Assembly: GCA_017445145.1 (NCBI GenBank)
Contig: JAFSVI010000132.1
Span: forward strand, 1 to 33,623
Direction: 5' to 3'
DNA from: Bacteroidaceae bacterium
GTDB lineage: Bacteria > Bacteroidota > Bacteroidia > Bacteroidales > Bacteroidaceae
Length of the DNA: 33,623 nt
Below, one piece after another: positions 15,363-23,797 of this stretch. Within the stretch, counting starts at the first letter, position 1; each line of letters starts with the position of its first letter. Both the position numbers and the translations under genes were made by a program. The notes beneath the pieces were generated by a model, which saw only the letters and a list, made by a program, of their open reading frames with translations, was not told the origin of the DNA and searched no databases.

Positions 15363-17564
15363 ATGAGTGCAACCCTACGTTTCCAAGTCGTCGGCGAAGC
15401 TTTCAAGAAGCACCCCGTCGATGTGCCCGCTCCCGCCGAGCGCCCATCAGCATTCTTTGCCAAGTATGTATTCACCCGCGAGAAGATGCACAAATATCTG
15501 CCGCTCGCCGTATATGAGCGCATGATGGAGGTCATCGACGGCGAGGCCACGCTCGACCGCTCCACAGCCGACATCGTTGCCGAGGGCATGAAGCGCTGGG
15601 CCATGGAGCTGGGCGCCACACACACCACCCACTGGTTCCAGCCGCTGACAGAGGGCACCGCCGAGAAGCACGACGGCTTCGTGGAACACGACGGCAAGGG
15701 CGGCATGATGGAGGAATTCACCGGCAAGCAGCTCGTGCAGCAGGAACCCGATGCCAGCTCTTTCCCCAGCGGAGGCATACGCTCCACCTTCGAGGCACGC
15801 GGCTACTCGGCGTGGGACCCCGCCAGCCCGGTGTTCGTCATCGGCGACACGCTCATGATACCCACCGTGTTCATAGCCTACACCGGCGAGGCCCTCGACT
15901 ACAAGGCGCCGCTGAAGAAAGCGCTCCACGCCATCGACCGCGCCGCCACCGACGTGGCACGCCTCTTCTATCCCGACGTGAAACGCGTGCGCGCCAACCT
16001 GGGTTGGGAGCAGGAATACTTCCTCATCGACGAGGGCCTGTATGCCGCACGCCCGGACCTCCTCATGACCGGGCGCACGCTCATGGGCCACTACTCGGCC
16101 AAGAATCAGCAGATGGACGACCACTACTTCGGCAGCATCCCCGAGCGCGTGGCAGCCTTCATGCGCGACCTGGAGATACAGGCACTGGAGCTGGGCATAC
16201 CCTGCAAGACGCGCCACAACGAGGTGGCTCCCAACCAGTTCGAGCTGGCTCCCATCTTCGAGGAGATGAACCTCGCCGTGGATCATAACATGCTACTGAT
16301 GATGCTCATGAAGAAGGTGGCACGCAAGCACGGCTTCCGCTGCCTGCTCCACGAGAAGCCCTTTGCCGCCGTCAACGGCTCGGGCAAGCACAACAACTGG
16401 AGCCTCACCACCGACACCGGCATACTGCTCCACGCACCCGGACGCACCCAGACCGACAACCTGCGCTTCATCACCTTCATCGTGGAGACGCTCGTCGCCG
16501 TACACCGCCACAACGGACTCCTCAAGGCCAGCATCGTCAGCGCCACCAACGCCCATCGCCTCGGCGCCAACGAGGCCCCGCCCGCCATCATCTCCAGCTT
16601 CCTCGGCAAGCAGCTCAACGACGTGCTCGACAACATCGAGAAGAGCACCTCCAAGCTCTCGCCCCTGGGCGAGCTGGAGGGTGCCAAGCACAGCATCCAC
16701 CTCGACATACCCCAGATTCCCGAGCTGCTCATCGACAACACCGACCGCAACCGCACGTCGCCCTTCGCCTTCACCGGCAACCGCTTTGAGTTCCGCGCCG
16801 TGGGAGCCGAGGCCAACTGTGCCAGCGCCATGATAGCCCTCAATGCCGCCGTGGCCGAGGCACTGCAGGACTTCCGCCAGCGTGTCGATGCCCTGACAGC
16901 CTCGGGCACCGAAACCATGGCGGCCGTACTGGACGTCGTGCGCGAGGACATCAGCGCCTGCCGCGCCATCCGTTTCGACGGCAACGGCTATTCCGACGAG
17001 TGGAAAGCCGAGGCCGCGCGCCGTGGTCTCGACACGGAGTCGTCGGTGCCCCTCGTCATCGACCGCTACCTCGACGATGCCAGCATCGCCATGTTCCGCC
17101 GCACCAACGTGTTCACGCGTGCGGAGATCGAGGCGCGCAACGAGATCAAATGGGACACCTACACCAAGAAGATACAGATTGAGGCCCGCATCTTCGGCGA
17201 CATGTGCCTCAACCACATCGTGCCTGTGGCCACGCGCTACCAGAGCCAGCTCATCGACAACGTACACAAGATGAGCCAAATCTTCGGTGCCGACGAGGCC
17301 GAGCAGCTCGCGGCCAACAATGTGGGGCTCATCCGCCAGATTGCCAGCCACACGTCATACATCACAGCCCACGTGGAGCAACTCGTGGAGGCACGACGCG
17401 TGGCCAACCGCATCGAGAGCCCACGCCAGCGCGCCATCGCCTACCACGACACCGTGGCACCGCTCATCGAGGACATACGCTACCATGTGGACAAGCTGGA
17501 AGTCATCGTCGATGACGAGCTGTGGCCGCTGCCCAAGTACCGCGAGATGCTGTTCATACGCTGA
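15363..17564 (+). CDS. glnN: Type III glutamine synthetase
   Basis: The protein has 733 residues, the length of GSIII rather than the 450-residue GSI. The N-terminal GSIII-specific domain covers about 1-170, including MSATLRFQVVGEAFK. The catalytic barrel has the glutamate/metal motifs GWEQEYFLID and NEVAPNQFELAPI, then the ATP-binding VNGSGKHNNWSL. A C-terminal GSIII extension carries HKMSQIFGADEAEQLAANNV. The enzyme makes glutamine from glutamate, ammonia and ATP as a cytoplasmic dodecamer; type III was first described in Bacteroides fragilis. The gene follows mltG after 104 bases without a recognisable promoter and ends before a strong hairpin. No regulator gene such as a PII protein is next to it. 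Confidence 0.97.
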   Translation: MSATLRFQVVGEAFKKHPVDVPAPAERPSAFFAKYVFTREKMHKYLPLAVYERMMEVIDGEATLDRSTADIVAEGMKRWAMELGATHTTHWFQPLTEGTAEKHDGFVEHDGKGGMMEEFTGKQLVQQEPDASSFPSGGIRSTFEARGYSAWDPASPVFVIGDTLMIPTVFIAYTGEALDYKAPLKKALHAIDRAATDVARLFYPDVKRVRANLGWEQEYFLIDEGLYAARPDLLMTGRTLMGHYSAKNQQMDDHYFGSIPERVAAFMRDLEIQALELGIPCKTRHNEVAPNQFELAPIFEEMNLAVDHNMLLMMLMKKVARKHGFRCLLHEKPFAAVNGSGKHNNWSLTTDTGILLHAPGRTQTDNLRFITFIVETLVAVHRHNGLLKASIVSATNAHRLGANEAPPAIISSFLGKQLNDVLDNIEKSTSKLSPLGELEGAKHSIHLDIPQIPELLIDNTDRNRTSPFAFTGNRFEFRAVGAEANCASAMIALNAAVAEALQDFRQRVDALTASGTETMAAVLDVVREDISACRAIRFDGNGYSDEWKAEAARRGLDTESSVPLVIDRYLDDASIAMFRRTNVFTRAEIEARNEIKWDTYTKKIQIEARIFGDMCLNHIVPVATRYQSQLIDNVHKMSQIFGADEAEQLAANNVGLIRQIASHTSYITAHVEQLVEARRVANRIESPRQRAIAYHDTVAPLIEDIRYHVDKLEVIVDDELWPLPKYREMLFIR

Positions 17565-17594
17565 CAGCGGGGGCCGGAAGCCACACCTTTTGAC

Positions 17595-17633
17595 GCAACG
17601 ACGCCGCGCGGCCTTGCCGCGCGGCGTCGTTGC
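17595..17633. terminator. Shared hairpin between converging glnN and HAD genes
   Basis: A perfect 17-bp stem (17595-17611 with 17617-17633, closing loop ccttg) lies between the glnN stop and the stop of the minus-strand HAD gene. It works symmetrically on both strands. Neither side has a long T run, so it may act as a strong RNA end barrier rather than a textbook intrinsic terminator. Confidence 0.75.
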
Positions 17634-17636
17634 ATC

Positions 17637-18296
17637 CTAAACATTGGCCATCGCCGCTATCCTATCCACGAGGTCGGCGGGAGTGGCCACGATGTCGTGG
17701 GCGCCCGCCGCTACGAGGTCGTCGCGGTCGCGGAAGCCCCACAGCACCGCCACGCATGGCAGGTGACTGGCTCGCGCCGTGGCAACATCCACCTCCGAGT
17801 CGCCCACATAGACGGCGTCTGCCGCTTCCACGCCCATGCGCCTCAGCGCCAGCTCCACCATGTCGGGTGCCGGTTTGCGGCACACGCCGTCATGCTCGCC
17901 AATGGCAACCTCCACCGTCCCGGCAAAGAAGCGCCGGTGCAGCTCCGTCACCCCGGCCTGAAGCTTGTTGCTGACGATGGCCAGCCGCAGCCCCCGTGCG
18001 GCAAGGGTTGCCAACATGCCATCGATGCCCGGATAGGGACATGTGCGGTCCAGGCAGTGGCTGACGTAATATTCCTTGAAGTCGGCAAAGGCAGCGTCGA
18101 AGCACGCATTGGCAGCGCCGTCGGGCACGGCACACTCCATGAGGCGCTTCACACCGTTGCCGAGGTATGCACGCACCTCGCGCTCGGAGCGCTGCGGCAA
18201 GCCATTGCGCGCCAGCGCCCAGTTGACGGCATCCGTGAGGTCGCCGAGCGTGTCGAGCAGCGTGCCGTCGAGGTCGAAAACAACAGCTTTCAGCAT
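17637..18296 (-). CDS. HAD phosphatase, phosphoglycolate phosphatase-like
   Basis: The protein has 219 residues. The frame is open to 18587, but MLKAVVFDLDGTLLDTLGDL at 18296 is the exact family start. Motif I is DLDGT (nucleophile Asp8, acid/base Asp10), motif II is in LAIVSNK, motif III uses the lysine in VCRKPAP, and motif IV is VYVGDSEVDV. A four-helix cap lies at about 15-85 (subfamily IA). Such enzymes hydrolyse phosphoglycolate and other small phosphates such as those from DNA repair; the substrate here is unproven, and pyrophosphatase PpaX-like activity is also possible. It lies five bases after the M48 gene stop, at the end of the minus-strand unit, before the shared hairpin. Confidence 0.9.
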   Translation of the reverse strand: MLKAVVFDLDGTLLDTLGDLTDAVNWALARNGLPQRSEREVRAYLGNGVKRLMECAVPDGAANACFDAAFADFKEYYVSHCLDRTCPYPGIDGMLATLAARGLRLAIVSNKLQAGVTELHRRFFAGTVEVAIGEHDGVCRKPAPDMVELALRRMGVEAADAVYVGDSEVDVATARASHLPCVAVLWGFRDRDDLVAAGAHDIVATPADLVDRIAAMANV

Positions 18297-18301
18297 AGCC
18301 A

Positions 18302-19267
18302 CTAATTGCCTATGCGATAGCCCGTTGAGCTTTTCTTGGCTGTCGTGGTGGCCTTTTTGCTCTTGGCGGTGGTGGCAGAAGCCTTGGCGCTGCTGGCCGG
18401 TGCGGCCGTGGATGTCGTGGCCTTGGCGGCGGCAGCGGCAGAGCTTGGGAAGAGGGCAGCGGCAGCGTAGTCGCGCTTCACCTGCGGGTTGTTCTTCTGC
18501 AGCTCGGAGATGCGCTTGGTGCTGCTGGGGTGTGTGCTCAGGAACGTGGGCTGCGACCCCGAGCTTTGCGCCTCCATCTTCTGCCACAGGGTGATGGCAG
18601 CGTCGGCATCGTAGCCCGCCAGCGTGGCGAGCACCGAACCCATGTAGTCGGCCTCCAGCTCATGCTTGCGCGAGAAGGGCAGCAACGCCCCGTACTGAGT
18701 GCCGAGGCCATAGGCCGTGGCCACGGCCGACTGCAGCTGTGAGCTGGCCCCCGACATCACGCCCGAGAGCACGGAGCTGCCCATGCTGGCCAGCATCTGC
18801 TGCGAGGCGCGCTCCTGTCCGTGCTTGGCTATGGCGTGGCTCACCTCGTGGCCGATGACGGCCGCCAGCTCGTCGTCGCGGTCGGTGCCGTTGCCGATGA
18901 GGTTGAGCATGCCGGTATATACCACTATCTTCCCGCCGGGCATGCAGAAGGCATTGAGCTGCGGGTCCTCGACTAGGTTGAACTCCCAGGCATAGTTCTG
19001 CAGGTCGGCTTCCTGGCCCACGGCCGTGAGATAAGCCTCGGCAGCGGCGGCGATGCGCTGTGCCACCGTCGTCACCACCTGTGTGGCTGCTGCGTCGCGG
19101 CTCTTGGTGGCCGACTGCATGTACGATTGGTACTCTGTGAGGCTTGCCGAGAGTATGTCGGCTTCAGACACGATGTTGAGTTGCCGGCGCCCTGTCATGG
19201 ACACCGTGGAGCAGGCGGCAAGCATCGTTGCCGCCAGGGCCAAAGGAATGAAATGCTGTTTCTTCAT
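18302..19267 (-). CDS. M48-family metalloprotease lipoprotein
   Basis: The protein has 321 residues. A lipoprotein signal ends LAAC with the lipidated Cys19. The M48 domain spans about 30-260: zinc motif HEVSH at 140-144, with the third ligand expected at Glu203 in HELEAD. NAFCMPGGKIVVYTGML is the usual strand before the active-site helix. Residues from about 265 are a low-complexity Ala/Ser/Thr/Lys tail unlike the catalytic part, possibly a wall-binding or disordered extension. It resembles LoiP/YggG and BepA-type periplasmic proteases that remove misassembled outer-membrane proteins; without TPRs it is closer to LoiP. It sits between DUF2264 and the HAD gene in the same direction, 16 bases after the former. 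Confidence 0.92.
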   Translation of the reverse strand: MKKQHFIPLALAATMLAACSTVSMTGRRQLNIVSEADILSASLTEYQSYMQSATKSRDAAATQVVTTVAQRIAAAAEAYLTAVGQEADLQNYAWEFNLVEDPQLNAFCMPGGKIVVYTGMLNLIGNGTDRDDELAAVIGHEVSHAIAKHGQERASQQMLASMGSSVLSGVMSGASSQLQSAVATAYGLGTQYGALLPFSRKHELEADYMGSVLATLAGYDADAAITLWQKMEAQSSGSQPTFLSTHPSSTKRISELQKNNPQVKRDYAAAALFPSSAAAAAKATTSTAAPASSAKASATTAKSKKATTTAKKSSTGYRIGN

Positions 19268-19283
19268 AGTCTGTGTTAATGTG

Positions 19284-20600
19284 TTACTCCCAATAGAGCA
19301 CCTGGCGGTTGATGTCCCACTTGTGATCCTTGGGGAAGTCGTCGCCTTCCCAAGCCTTCTTGGAGGTCCATTTCTCGGGAGCGTCGGTCCAGAAGGGGTC
19401 GTCGGCAGGCAGGCCGAGGGGCATGAAGGCGAGGCTCGTCATGTAGAGCGAGCCGTTGTTGGTGTACCAGTCAGCCACGTTGGGGTGCGAACCCACGAAG
19501 CCTATGGTGAGGTAGCCGTCGGGCGTGAAGTTGCTCTCGCCCTTGCCCTGGAACATGCGGCGCATGACGGCGGTGATGGCGGCGCGCACCTGTCCGCGGT
19601 GCAGCTCTTCGGGCAGGTCGTTCTGCCAGGCGAGCATGGCCAGCGGCTGCAGCACGGCGAGGCGGTAGGGTATGCTGCGTCCCACGACGGGGAACGTGCC
19701 TTCGGGCGAGATGAATCGTTCGAGTATGACGCCATACTTCTGCATCCTCTTGGTGACCACCTCCAGGCGGTTCTTCGCGCCATTGCGCTTGTCGCCGTGT
19801 GAGCGTATGAGGTAGGTGTTGTTGGGCTGGCGCGCAGCAATCATCTGCAGGCACTCGCTGTACATGGGCTGAATGACGTAGGCGTTGTAGTAGTCGAAGG
19901 CAAACGAGGGTCCGTCGCTGTAGAGGCCGTCGCCGACATACCACTCCTCCACCTTGCTCATGGCCATCTTGATGCGGAAGGCATCATATCCGCCGCCGGC
20001 GTACATGAGGAAAGCCTCCTCCATGCCGCAGAAGAGCAGCCAGTTGGTGTAGGGCGGGTCATAGCGGCGCAGGCCCTGCAGCTCGCTGATGTAGCGCGCC
20101 TTGGTGAGCGAGTCGAGGGGTTCCCACAGCGCCTTGTAGCCGCGGAAGAGGCTCTCCACGACGTAGGCGGCATCCACCAGCGTCTGCCCGCCGCTGCGCC
20201 ACCCGAGGTAGTCGGGGCTGTCGGGATCGACGGCGTTGGCGTAAGCCTTCAGCGCCCACTCGCGCAGCTGGCGGCGCTGCTGCCCCTCGGGGGTGTCGTC
20301 GTCGGGCAGTGTGAGCCATGGCGCTATGCCCGCCATGAGGCGCCCGAAGCATTCCATGTATGCCACCTTCTTGTCGCGGTTGTCCCACGTTGGCGACAGT
20401 TCGAGCTGCATGTTCTGCTGCAGTGTGCCGTTGGCCATGTTCTCGAGCACGGGTGCAGCCATCTTGTAGGCCAGCTCCGTCCAGAAGGCGCGGTCGCTTT
20501 GTCCGTCGCCGAGCGGGTTGGCGTTGGTTTGTTTCTTCTTGGCCGGCAGCGGCATGGCCATCAGCGTGGCTGCCAGCGTGGCGATTATGATTCTGCGCAT
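19284..20600 (-). CDS. Secreted DUF2264 protein
   Basis: The protein has 438 residues. A signal peptide (about 1-20, RIIIATLAATLMAMPLPA) is followed by a helical domain matching DUF2264: MECFGRLMAGIAPWL near the start, then GWRSGGQTLVDAAYV and FDYYNAYVIQPMY. The family is thought to adopt an (alpha/alpha) toroid as in some polysaccharide lyases and unsaturated glucuronyl hydrolases, and it often sits among glycan-degrading genes, but its reaction is not established. Conserved Asp, His and Tyr residues in YSDGPSFAFDYYN may line the site. It lies 51 bases after the DUF1573 gene and before the M48 protease; none of these neighbours shows a sugar role. Confidence 0.88.
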   Translation of the reverse strand: MRRIIIATLAATLMAMPLPAKKKQTNANPLGDGQSDRAFWTELAYKMAAPVLENMANGTLQQNMQLELSPTWDNRDKKVAYMECFGRLMAGIAPWLTLPDDDTPEGQQRRQLREWALKAYANAVDPDSPDYLGWRSGGQTLVDAAYVVESLFRGYKALWEPLDSLTKARYISELQGLRRYDPPYTNWLLFCGMEEAFLMYAGGGYDAFRIKMAMSKVEEWYVGDGLYSDGPSFAFDYYNAYVIQPMYSECLQMIAARQPNNTYLIRSHGDKRNGAKNRLEVVTKRMQKYGVILERFISPEGTFPVVGRSIPYRLAVLQPLAMLAWQNDLPEELHRGQVRAAITAVMRRMFQGKGESNFTPDGYLTIGFVGSHPNVADWYTNNGSLYMTSLAFMPLGLPADDPFWTDAPEKWTSKKAWEGDDFPKDHKWDINRQVLYWE

Positions 20601-20651
20601 GGTGAAATAGGTGTTGGTGATGAATGCTTGGGTGTGTGGTGGCTGCGCCCG

Positions 20652-21092
20652 TTACTTGTCGGCTGTCATGTCGCCCTCGATGAACAGGCGCGTGACGCTC
20701 GAGCTCTTGCTGTTGGTGCGCACGGTGATGTTTTTCTTGAACTTGCCGGGGAACTTGCCGCGCCCGTTATACACCACCTCAATCTTGCCCTTGCCGCCGG
20801 GAGCGATGGGGTCCTTGGAGTAGTTGGGCACGGTGCATCCGCACGTGGTCACTGCCTGGTGGATGATGAGCGGCTCGGTGCCTACGTTGGTGAACTCAAA
20901 CTCGTAGGTCACGGGGCAGTCCTTCTCGGCAAAGGTGCCGAAGTCGTGGGTCACGGTGGCAAACTTAATCTCGGCGCCCTTGCCCGAGGGCTGCTCCTTA
21001 GCCACCTCAACGCTGCGTTTCTGAGCCTGTTGTGCGCTGGCCGGGGCCACGAGGCCCATGGCGAGCGCCATCACGATTAATGTCTTTTTCAT
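20652..21092 (-). CDS. Secreted DUF1573 protein
   Basis: The protein has 146 residues. The open frame reaches 21533, but the ATG at 21092 begins a clear signal peptide (MKKTLIVMALAMGLVAPASA) and has a promoter element upstream, while the extension is antisense to DUF4286. The mature part is one Ig-like DUF1573 domain (about 40-140): HDFGTFAEKDCPVTYEFEFTN, then TTCGCTVPNYSKDPIAPG. The CGC pair may bind metal or form a disulfide; function is unknown. Small single-domain DUF1573 proteins are abundant in Bacteroidales. It is the first gene of a minus-strand unit and diverges from DUF4286/ruvC across 142 bases. Confidence 0.92.
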   Translation of the reverse strand: MKKTLIVMALAMGLVAPASAQQAQKRSVEVAKEQPSGKGAEIKFATVTHDFGTFAEKDCPVTYEFEFTNVGTEPLIIHQAVTTCGCTVPNYSKDPIAPGGKGKIEVVYNGRGKFPGKFKKNITVRTNSKSSSVTRLFIEGDMTADK

Positions 21093-21138
21093 TGTCTTGC
21101 TTAATGCTGTTAGGTCATTAAAAACGTTGTTGTGGGTG

Positions 21139-21146
21139 CAAAAGTA
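21139..21146 (-). promoter_or_regulatory. Candidate -7 element for the DUF1573 gene
   Basis: The minus strand reads TACTTTTG, a perfect TAnnTTTG match about 47 bases before the start codon at 21092, giving a leader of about 40 bases. The region upstream is A/T-rich but lacks an exact TTTG at the usual -33 distance. Confidence 0.6.
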
Positions 21147-21221
21147 CTTGGTTTTTCTCAAACTTTCGCATAAAAAGGACAAAAAAACACCGTTTTTATC
21201 GTTATTTTGAGCAAAAACCCG

Positions 21222-21229
21222 TACTTTTG
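21222..21229 (+). promoter_or_regulatory. Candidate -7 element that would give a leaderless DUF4286 mRNA
   Basis: TACTTTTG matches TAnnTTTG exactly. The DUF4286 ATG begins at 21235, only five bases after the element, where transcription itself is expected to begin. T-rich stretches at 21193-21197 and 21205-21208 are possible upstream contacts. Confidence 0.6.
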
Positions 21230-21234
21230 CGCCC

Positions 21235-21546
21235 ATGTTCACACACAACACCACATACGTAGTGCCGAATGCCGACGCCCGCGACTTCGTCATCTGGGTG
21301 CACCAGGTGCTGCTGCCACGCGCCGAAGCCTCGGCCGAGGTCGGCCAAGGGCGGCTGTCGCGCATCCTCTCCCACAAGGAGGAGGACAGCGAGTGCTTCA
21401 GCGTCCAGCTGTCGGCCCCCACCACGGCAGCCCTCCACCGCTGGGTTGTCGGCCCGGGGCAGTCGCTGTCGGCCGAGCTGCACCGCCTCTTCGGCGGTCG
21501 CATCCTGGGATTCTCAACGCTAATGGAGGTCATCGATGGCGAGTGA
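21235..21546 (+). CDS. DUF4286 family protein
   Basis: The protein has 103 residues and no signal peptide. It shows the small DUF4286 fold: an N-terminal [10 protein letters not shown] strand, a helix beginning [12 protein letters not shown], and the closing FSTLMEVID strand. The family is confined largely to Bacteroidota, is usually about 100 residues, and is commonly next to ruvC; its predicted ferredoxin-like fold has no known activity. The 3' end overlaps the ruvC start by 11 bases, so the two are translated from one message. The conserved pairing with a Holliday-junction nuclease invites a link to DNA repair, but nothing in the sequence proves it. Confidence 0.88.
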   Translation: MFTHNTTYVVPNADARDFVIWVHQVLLPRAEASAEVGQGRLSRILSHKEEDSECFSVQLSAPTTAALHRWVVGPGQSLSAELHRLFGGRILGFSTLMEVIDGE

Positions 21547-22087
21547 GCGCATCATCATGGGCATCGACCCCGGCACGACCATCATGGGCTATGGCGTCAT
21601 CCGCACCTGCGGTCGCCAGGCCGAGATGGTGACGATGGGTGTCATCGACCTGCGCAAGGCCGGCGACCAGTACTTGAAGCTGGGCCATATCTTCGAGCGG
21701 GTGACGGGCATCCTCAAGTCGTACCTGCCCGACGAGCTGGCCATTGAGGCACCGTTTTTCGGCAAGAACGTGCAGTCGATGCTCAAGCTCGGGCGCGCAC
21801 AGGGCGTGGCCATCGCCGCCGCCATCCAGCGCCAGGTACCCATCCACGAGTACGCCCCGATGCAGATCAAGATGGCTCTCACGGGCCAGGGTTCTGCCTC
21901 CAAGGAGCAGGTGGCCTACATGCTGCGGCAGATGCTGAAGATCCCGCAGGAGTCGATGCTGCCATGGCTCGACGCCACCGACGGCCTCGCCGCCGCCTAT
22001 TGCCACTTCATCGAGAGCCAGCGCCCGCCCTCGCAGTCGAACATCCGCTCGTGGAAGGACTTCGCCCGGCAACGGGGCCTCGTCTGA
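21536..22087 (+). CDS. ruvC: Holliday junction resolvase RuvC
   Basis: The protein has 183 residues, typical length. The RNase H-like fold starts with [15 protein letters not shown], giving the first catalytic Asp10; the next acidic residue is Glu71 in [11 protein letters not shown], and the C-terminal [12 protein letters not shown] supplies the last pair of aspartates. RuvC cuts Holliday junctions symmetrically together with RuvAB during recombination and repair. It overlaps DUF4286 by 11 bases. ruvA and ruvB are not in the window. A 60-base gap with a 21-bp duplication separates it from the ABC gene. Confidence 0.97.
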   Translation: MASERIIMGIDPGTTIMGYGVIRTCGRQAEMVTMGVIDLRKAGDQYLKLGHIFERVTGILKSYLPDELAIEAPFFGKNVQSMLKLGRAQGVAIAAAIQRQVPIHEYAPMQIKMALTGQGSASKEQVAYMLRQMLKIPQESMLPWLDATDGLAAAYCHFIESQRPPSQSNIRSWKDFARQRGLV

Positions 22088-22131
22088 CGGCATGCACCCC
22101 GCCACGGCCTCCCACCAGCGCCCCACCACAT

Positions 22132-22173
22132 CACGTATACAACGACAGTGTTCACGCATACAACGACAGAGTT
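22132..22173. repeat. 21-bp tandem duplication at the ABC gene start
   Basis: Two adjacent units, 22132-22152 and 22153-22173, agree at 19 of 21 positions and share the core atacaacgacag. The presumed GTG start at 22148 lies in the first unit; the equivalent triplet in the second is GAG. The length is a multiple of three, so the frame is kept. Confidence 0.8.
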
Positions 22174-23782
22174 GCAGAAGGTCATTTCCATCACCAACGG
22201 CGTAGCGCGCCACCCCGGGCGCCGCATGGCCGACCCCGTCTCGCTGGACATCATGGCCGGTGAGCAGGTGGCCATCGTCGGCCCCAACGGCTCGGGCAAG
22301 AGCCGTCTGGCCGACATCATCGCCGGGGCGTCGCCCCTCCTGGGCGACGCCGTGCGCTATGACTTCCGCCCCTCGCCGCTGGCCTCGCCGGCCGACAACA
22401 TACGCCGCATCGCCTTCCGCGATGCCTACGGCGACGCCGCCCACAGCTACTACCTGCAGCAGCGCTGGAACCAGCACGACATCGACCCGGACACACCCAC
22501 CGCCGGACAGCTCCTCGACGAGGCTTGGGCGGCGGCGTCGGGCGCCGGTGACGTCGGCCTGCCGCCGCAGGAGCACGAGGCGGCGCTGGCGCGTCGCCGT
22601 CAGCTCCGCGCCACGCTGTGGCAGCTCTTCGGCCTCGACGCCCTGAGCGGCCGCTACATCATCTCGCTCTCCAGCGGCGAGCTGCGCAAGTTCCAGCTGG
22701 CACGCATGCTGATGGCGGCGCCGCGCGTCGTCATCATCGACAACCCCTTTGTTGGTCTCGACGCCGATGCCCGCAGACAGCTGCGCGACCTCCTGCAGTC
22801 GCTATGCCGCCACACCGACCTGCAAGTCATCCTCGAGCTATGCCGCGACGATGAGATCCCCGACTTCATCACCCACGTCGTGCCCGTGGCACCGGGGATG
22901 CACCTTCTGCCCAAGCGCACACGCCAGGCATATCTCGACGGCCGCACCGACGGCGCCGATGCCACGCCGGCCGATGCCAAGGGCGGCACCGACGGCCTCC
23001 GGGCGCTGCAGGCCGACGTCCTTGCCCTCCCGGCCAAGGACTTTTCCTCCACACCTTTCTACCAGCCCGGCGGCGAGGTGGCCGCCTTCTGCGGCGTGAG
23101 CATCGCCTATGGCGGCCACACCATCCTGGACAACGTCACGTGGACCATCCGCGAGGGCGAGCGCTGGGCGCTGTCAGGCCCCAACGGCTCGGGCAAATCG
23201 ACGCTGTTGAGCCTCATCTGCGCCGACAACCCGCAGGGCTATGCCTGCAACACGCGCCTCTTCGGCCACCGACGCGGCACGGGCGAGAGCATCTGGGACA
23301 TCAAGCGCCACATAGGCTACGTAAGCCCCGAGATGCACCGCGCCTACATGCGCGACCTGCCGGCAGAGGACATCGTGGCCAGCGGGCTGCGCGACAGCGT
23401 GGGCCTCTACGCACGCCCGCGCCCCGAGGAGCGCACGGTGTGCATCACCTGGATGCGATTCCTCGGCATCGAGACCCTGGCCGGGCGCAGCTTCCTCGCC
23501 CTCAGCAGCGGCGAGCAGCGCCTCTGCCTACTGGCACGGGCCTTCGTCAAGGACCCGGAGCTGCTCATCCTCGACGAACCCCTCCACGGCCTCGATGATG
23601 CCAACCGCCAGCGCGTGCGCGCCATCATCGACGCCTTCTGCCAGCGACCCCACAAGACCCTGATCATGGTCACCCACTATCCCGACGAGCTGCCAGCGTG
23701 CATCACGCCCGGATGCCATTATCACCTCACACCACCGACACCCCACGCCCCGGCCACCACGGCCGCCGCCGCCACAGCATAG
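22148..23782 (+). CDS. Two-domain ABC ATPase, ModF-like
   Basis: The protein has 544 residues from a GTG at 22148; the TTG at 22172 is an equally plausible start. No membrane segments. Two nucleotide-binding domains are fused. The first has Walker A GPNGSGKS near 43-50, signature LSSGELRKFQLARM and Walker B VVIIDNPFVGLD, where the usual catalytic Glu is Asn. The second has GPNGSGKS near 352, LSSGEQRLCLLAR and a normal LLILDEPLHGLD. A charged linker with Asp/Gly/Ala joins them. The arrangement recalls ModF/PhrA-type soluble ATPases of unknown function rather than ABC-F translation factors, whose long linker is absent. No permease is nearby. It is followed after 15 bases by the histidine kinase. 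Confidence 0.85.
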   Translation: MFTHTTTELQKVISITNGVARHPGRRMADPVSLDIMAGEQVAIVGPNGSGKSRLADIIAGASPLLGDAVRYDFRPSPLASPADNIRRIAFRDAYGDAAHSYYLQQRWNQHDIDPDTPTAGQLLDEAWAAASGAGDVGLPPQEHEAALARRRQLRATLWQLFGLDALSGRYIISLSSGELRKFQLARMLMAAPRVVIIDNPFVGLDADARRQLRDLLQSLCRHTDLQVILELCRDDEIPDFITHVVPVAPGMHLLPKRTRQAYLDGRTDGADATPADAKGGTDGLRALQADVLALPAKDFSSTPFYQPGGEVAAFCGVSIAYGGHTILDNVTWTIREGERWALSGPNGSGKSTLLSLICADNPQGYACNTRLFGHRRGTGESIWDIKRHIGYVSPEMHRAYMRDLPAEDIVASGLRDSVGLYARPRPEERTVCITWMRFLGIETLAGRSFLALSSGEQRLCLLARAFVKDPELLILDEPLHGLDDANRQRVRAIIDAFCQRPHKTLIMVTHYPDELPACITPGCHYHLTPPTPHAPATTAAAATA

Positions 23783-23797
23783 CCCCGCACCCACGAC

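Noticed and set aside
16293-17351. A 352-codon minus-strand frame opposite glnN
   Set aside because: It mirrors the conserved glnN frame, shows no domain and has shadow composition.
21093-21533. Extended start of the DUF1573 protein
   Set aside because: The extension is antisense to DUF4286. The ATG at 21092 has a signal peptide and a promoter element upstream.
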